The position numbers and the translations under genes are program-made. Of a stretch of DNA of 64,000 nt, positions 60,937 through 64,000 are shown in pieces; position 1 is the stretch's first letter; every line of letters begins with the position of its first letter. The stretch comes from Sulfobacillus acidophilus DSM 10332 (GTDB lineage: Bacteria > Bacillota > Sulfobacillia > Sulfobacillales > Sulfobacillaceae). The stretch spans positions 62,001-126,000 of the forward strand of contig CP003179.1 of NCBI GenBank assembly GCA_000237975.1, in the 5' to 3' direction. The notes beneath the pieces are model-generated. The model was not told the origin of the DNA and made no database searches. It was given only the letters and a program-made list of their open reading frames with translations.

Positions 60937-62094
60937 GTGCCGCTCGCAGAATTTATTTACAGTGACGCGTTTCAAGGATATCAATTTTCGCCCGACCATC
61001 CGTTTAATCCCCATCGTCTGTTGGTCACCAAGGATTTGATCGATACCGTAGGGCTTTTGTCCCCCGACATGATCCGGCCTCCCCGGCCGGCAACCGTAGA
61101 GGACTTGTCCCGGGCCCACGCCGGCTATTACATCGATCTCGTGGCGCGCATCAGTCAAACCGGGGTGGCGACCCACGGCATTGAACGGCTGGGGCTCGGA
61201 ACCGAGGACAACCCGGTATTTTTGGGGATGCATGACGCGGCGGGTCTCATCGTCGGCGGCAGTTTGACCGCCGCCGAAGCGATAGTCGGCGGCCGGGTGC
61301 GCCATGCGGCCAATTTGGCCGGGGGCCTTCATCATGCCGGGCACGGTTATGCCTCGGGATTTTGCATCTATAACGATCTCGTGGTCGCGATTCGCTGGAT
61401 CCGGGAAATGACCGGGTGGCGGGTTCTCTATTTTGATACCGATGCCCATCACGGCGACGGGGTGCAAGAAGCCTTTTATCAGGATCCGAACGTGCTCACG
61501 GTATCCTATCACGAATCCGGCCAATATTTATTTCCCGGAACCGGTGCGATTACGGAGCTCGGCGACGGACCGGGGTACGGGTATAGCCTCAACGTGCCGC
61601 TCATGCCCTCGACGGATGACGACTCGTGGTTGGAGACGATTGATCTGTTGATGCCGGAAGTGATGGACCGGTTTCGGCCCGATATCATCGTCAGTCAGCA
61701 CGGGTGTGACGGCCATTATTGGGATGCGTTGGCCGACTTGGCGGCCACCACCCGCTTTTATGCCGAGGTCCCCCGGCGGGTGCATGCGTGGGCTGAACAA
61801 TATTGCCAGGGACGCTGGCTGGCCACCGGCGGGGGCGGCTATCAAACCCTGAAAGTGGTCCCTCGGGCGTGGACCCTTTTGTGGGCGGAAATGGTGCATC
61901 AACCGCTTCCGGCCGATGCCCGGGTGCCCGAGTCGTGGCTTACCCGTTGGCAACCTCCGGGTATGGGACCGCTCCCGGATCGCTTCTGGGATTCGCCCAA
62001 AGATTTTCACCCCATTTTGGATCGGGAGCGGATTCACAGCACCAATCGGGCGACCGTTATGGCCCTTAAAGAGCGCATTCCCTGGCTTTTATGA
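60937..62094 (+). CDS. acuC: AcuC-type deacetylase (histone-deacetylase family)
   Basis: This 385-residue zinc deacetylase reactivates acetylated acetyl-CoA synthetase in bacilli. HDAC motifs are HPFNPHRLLVTKDLI near the N terminus, GGLHHAGHGYASGFCIYND with the catalytic histidines, DTDAHHGDGVQEAFY with zinc ligands, SQHGCDGHYWDAL, and TGGGGYQTLKVVPRAW. The length equals that of B. subtilis AcuC. The GTG at 60937 has AGGAGGGG six bases upstream and is preferred over the in-frame ATG at 60901. Divergent placement against the Pat-like acetyltransferase indicates a reversible lysine-acetylation switch for acetate metabolism. Its last bases overlap the convergent dapA gene. Confidence 0.92.
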   Translation: MPLAEFIYSDAFQGYQFSPDHPFNPHRLLVTKDLIDTVGLLSPDMIRPPRPATVEDLSRAHAGYYIDLVARISQTGVATHGIERLGLGTEDNPVFLGMHDAAGLIVGGSLTAAEAIVGGRVRHAANLAGGLHHAGHGYASGFCIYNDLVVAIRWIREMTGWRVLYFDTDAHHGDGVQEAFYQDPNVLTVSYHESGQYLFPGTGAITELGDGPGYGYSLNVPLMPSTDDDSWLETIDLLMPEVMDRFRPDIIVSQHGCDGHYWDALADLAATTRFYAEVPRRVHAWAEQYCQGRWLATGGGGYQTLKVVPRAWTLLWAEMVHQPLPADARVPESWLTRWQPPGMGPLPDRFWDSPKDFHPILDRERIHSTNRATVMALKERIPWLL

Positions 62095-62991
62095 AAGAAA
62101 CGCGGCAGAGCTGCGGGAAGCCCGGATGCTTTCAAATTCGTCCGCCAGCCGGTTTAACGCCGTTTGATCTTCCGGGAATACCAGCGGTAAACGGACGGGG
62201 CCGACCGGTACCCCGATATGGTTTAAAAGCCATTTGACCGGAATCGGGTTCGGCCAGCTGAAGAGATCGCGGAATAGCGGGGCCAACATCAGGTGCAGAC
62301 GTTGCGCTTCCGCCCCCTGACCGCCGACAAAGGCTCCGATCATGCGGGCCATTTCCGGGCCGACGACATGTGCCGCTACACTGACCACCCCATAGGTTCC
62401 TAAGCCCAACGAGGGATAGAAGAGGGCGTCGTCGCCGGAATAAATCGTGAGGTCGGGGCAATGCTCCCGCAACTGTTCAAATCCTTGAATCGTGCCGCCG
62501 GCTTCTTTGATCGCAATCACATTAGGGGAGGCATCGATAATGCGGCGGACGGTGCGGGCTTCGAGGTTGACACCGGTTCGGCCGGGCACGTTATAGAGCA
62601 TGGCGGGGATCGGTAAATCCCGGGTAATCCGGACGAAGTGGTGGAACAAACCGTCTTGCGGGGGTTTATTGTAGTAGGGGGTGACCAGTAGAACGCCATC
62701 GGCTCCCCACTCGGCGGCTTGGTGCGACATTTCCCGGGCGTGCTCGGTATTGTTCGTACCGGTTCCCATCAAGACGGTCGCGGTAGGAGCTCCTCGCCGG
62801 ACCGCACGGAACAGCCGTTCGCGTTCATCGGGCGTCAACGTGGGCGATTCCCCGGTGGTTCCGGCGACCACCAAACCTTCCGATCCTTGCTCGATTAACC
62901 AATGGGCGAGCGATTCGGCGCGCTCTTCATCTAATTCGCCATTCTCGGTAAATGGGGTCACCATAGCCGTGATTAAACGGGGCCACTGCAT
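62089..62991 (-). CDS. dapA: 4-hydroxy-tetrahydrodipicolinate synthase
   Basis: This 300-residue class I aldolase condenses pyruvate with aspartate semialdehyde in the lysine/diaminopimelate pathway. Motifs are GLVVAGTTGESPTLT (residues about 38-52), YNVPGRTGVNL with the proton-relay Tyr, and VIAIKEAGGT with the Schiff-base Lys. The length is normal (about 292). AAGGAGG lies seven bases before the ATG. No other lysine-pathway gene is adjacent, so a related pyruvate-aldolase role cannot be excluded, but the motif set favours DapA. I looked upstream for a lysine riboswitch or T-box and saw none. Confidence 0.92.
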   Translation of the reverse strand: MQWPRLITAMVTPFTENGELDEERAESLAHWLIEQGSEGLVVAGTTGESPTLTPDERERLFRAVRRGAPTATVLMGTGTNNTEHAREMSHQAAEWGADGVLLVTPYYNKPPQDGLFHHFVRITRDLPIPAMLYNVPGRTGVNLEARTVRRIIDASPNVIAIKEAGGTIQGFEQLREHCPDLTIYSGDDALFYPSLGLGTYGVVSVAAHVVGPEMARMIGAFVGGQGAEAQRLHLMLAPLFRDLFSWPNPIPVKWLLNHIGVPVGPVRLPLVFPEDQTALNRLADEFESIRASRSSAAFLS

Positions 62992-63079
62992 AAAAATGCC
63001 TCCTTAGGGGATATCTATGCGAAATGTGTCACAGACATACGCCGTTATCACTGTCGGCCATAACGGACTCAGGCTGTGC

Positions 63080-63091
63080 TACTGTACAGTA
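63080..63091. promoter_or_regulatory. Perfect 12-base palindrome upstream of dapA
   Basis: TACTGTACAGTA is a perfect palindrome 89 bases upstream of the dapA start, between the small gene at 63140-63277 and dapA. It may be an operator for dapA. A palindrome of this length is uncommon but can occur by chance. Confidence 0.3.
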
Positions 63092-63139
63092 ATCAGTTCC
63101 AGGAGATTGGTGACTGTTTGGAGGCGCCGGTTGCCGCGC

Positions 63140-63277
63140 TTAGGCGCAACAAACCGGCCAGGTCTTAACGCCCTTCTTGGCCAGGACGAAAGACCCGCCG
63201 AAGAAAGCGGGGGAAATCACACGAAAAAGGCGCGCCAACTCCAGCGTGGACATCAGTGGTGTCGCATGCTGATCCAT
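63140..63277 (-). CDS. Small gene encoding a 45-residue protein
   Basis: An ATG at 63277 is preceded by AAAGGAGG with seven-base spacing and by a good promoter, and opens a frame of 45 codons ending TAA at 63140. The product starts MDQHATPLMSTLELARLF, has a hydrophobic middle (VISPAFFGGSFVLAKK) and ends in CCA. It is amphipathic to weakly hydrophobic, possibly membrane-associated. The combination of promoter, ribosome site and start makes it likely to be expressed. It could be a small regulatory protein or a leader peptide for dapA, which lies 148 bases downstream on the same strand. It fills most of the otherwise gene-free stretch 62992-63363. Confidence 0.55.
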   Translation of the reverse strand: MDQHATPLMSTLELARLFRVISPAFFGGSFVLAKKGVKTWPVCCA

Positions 63278-63311
63278 GAGTTGGCCTCCTTTACACATAT
63301 CGTTAGTGCAT

Positions 63312-63339
63312 ATTATACAGGGTCACCAGGGAAAGACAA
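63312..63339 (-). promoter_or_regulatory. Promoter of the 45-residue small gene
   Basis: On the minus strand TTGTCT (63339-63334) and a perfect TATAAT (63317-63312) are 16 bases apart. The ribosome site follows at 63290-63285. The short leader suits a small gene and could also carry transcription on to dapA. Confidence 0.55.
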
Positions 63340-63363
63340 GGGTTTTTGCGAAACTTTTTCAGG

Positions 63364-64000
63364 TTACCAGCCGGGGTCGTGATGGGTCGCGGAGGCGGTT
63401 TCGAATTGGATGGTCATATGCTCGATCCCCAGGGGCAATAACGCCGCTTGGATGGCTTCGAGAACGGCTTGCCCCTCGTCAAGAGTCATTCCGGTGCGAA
63501 TCTCGACATGACAGGCCAGGGCATTTTGACCTTGACTCACGCTCCACACGTGCACGTCATGCACGCGTTCGACCGCCGGGACGTCTTCGATGGCTTGAAT
63601 GACCTGGGAGAGCCGAATGCCGGGCGGCGTCGCCTCCAATAACACGGAGGTCGTTTCCGCGATGATGCCCCAGGTTCCCCAAAGGATAAAGATCGCGATC
63701 ACCACGGTCAGAATCGGATCAATCAGTGTCCAGCCCGTACGGGCGATGAGAACGGCCCCGACGAGAATGGCCAAGGATCCGAGGGCGTCGCTGGCGAGAT
63801 GCAACGACACGCTGCGGATATTGACATTGGCTTGTCGGTTGAAGCCCAAGACCAACACGATATCGGCCGCCAGGGCAATCGCGGCGGTGATCAGCATGGC
63901 GCCGGGCGCTACGGTAACCGGCTGCCGCCAGCGATGCCAGGACTCCCAGAGAAGCAGAATCGCCAGTCCGGTTAACGCCAGACTGTTAACCAGTGCCGCC
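63364..64000 (-). CDS. Cation diffusion facilitator (CzcD/ZitB-like), N terminus beyond the window
   Basis: The frame is open to the window edge and covers at least 211 residues of a CDF metal exporter. It shows an upstream membrane helix (ALVNSLALTGLAILLLW), further helices, the metal-binding HLASDALGS of transmembrane helix 5 (HxxxD), and a C-terminal cytoplasmic domain with VERVHDVHVWSVSQGQNALACHVEI. These proteins export zinc, cobalt or iron in exchange for protons. The first helices and the start lie outside the window. Zinc is the most likely cargo, but the ion cannot be fixed from this part. Confidence 0.9.
   Translation of the reverse strand, partial: AALVNSLALTGLAILLLWESWHRWRQPVTVAPGAMLITAAIALAADIVLVLGFNRQANVNIRSVSLHLASDALGSLAILVGAVLIARTGWTLIDPILTVVIAIFILWGTWGIIAETTSVLLEATPPGIRLSQVIQAIEDVPAVERVHDVHVWSVSQGQNALACHVEIRTGMTLDEGQAVLEAIQAALLPLGIEHMTIQFETASATHHDPGW

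Noticed and set aside
62992-63139. Lysine riboswitch or T-box in front of dapA
   Set aside because: No conserved T-box sequence, terminator/antiterminator pair or lysine-box elements could be recognised.
63017-63382. A 121-codon plus-strand frame between dapA and the CDF gene
   Set aside because: It runs against the strand carrying the promoter and ribosome site of the small gene, and has no ribosome site or family resemblance of its own.

Overview
The window looks like a chromosomal segment of a Gram-positive, moderately G+C-rich bacterium. AGGAGG-type ribosome sites, frequent GTG and TTG starts, an AcuC-type deacetylase, an RpiR regulator and a SoxB-like metallophosphatase would fit a thermo-acidophilic Firmicute such as Sulfobacillus. 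That assignment is inference; no rRNA or tRNA gene is present to test it.

Bases 252-32621 form one very large defence-type island. Block 1 (252-5746) holds a Vsr endonuclease overlapping a C5-cytosine methyltransferase, a UvrD-type helicase fused to an iron-sulfur PD-(D/E)XK nuclease, and an unknown protein. Block 2 (5921-15285) holds a DUF499 ATPase, a small unknown protein, a DUF1156 N6-adenine/N4-cytosine methyltransferase and a SNF2-type helicase with an N-terminal PLD domain. Block 3 (15297-20039, opposite strand, A+T-richer) is a single 1580-residue protein fusing a sacsin/Hsp90-like ATPase to an SF1 helicase. Block 4 (20282-32621) is a tightly coupled six-gene operon: an unknown 886-residue protein, a coiled-coil protein, a lid-less Hsp70, a second UvrD-type helicase, DrmA and DrmB. 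DrmA and DrmB are the DISARM core, so the island reads as a DISARM-related superlocus with an added Hsp70 chaperone module. Blocks 2 and 4 share a dyad (TGTCAA-N6-TTGA) at almost the same distance from their first start codon, which suggests co-regulation.

The island's right side ends at a perfect inverted pair of DnaA-box-like sequences, followed by a dead short-chain dehydrogenase gene split by an IS1634-family element. The 8-bp target duplication is intact, and removing the element in silico rejoins the reading frame.

The rest (35.3-64 kb) is mostly core metabolism: a SWIM/SNF2 helicase, a SoxB-like phosphoesterase, kynureninase, and a divergent histidine-utilisation cluster. The cluster has hutU, a HutF-like deiminase, an M20 amidohydrolase and an RpiR regulator on the minus strand, and an NCS1 permease, hutH and hutI on the plus strand. 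Its intergenic region has two good promoters, each with a near-identical GAAT-N6-ATTC dyad at its start point. Then come an MFS exporter, an acyl-CoA synthetase divergent from an ECHDC3-like protein, a glycosyltransferase, a Pat-like acetyltransferase divergent from AcuC, dapA, a 45-residue small gene with its own promoter, and a truncated CDF transporter. Two unlinked secreted proteins (35346-35918 and 53934-54593) share the same C-terminal LPEVP-transmembrane-basic signal. No CRISPR array, tRNA or rRNA was seen.
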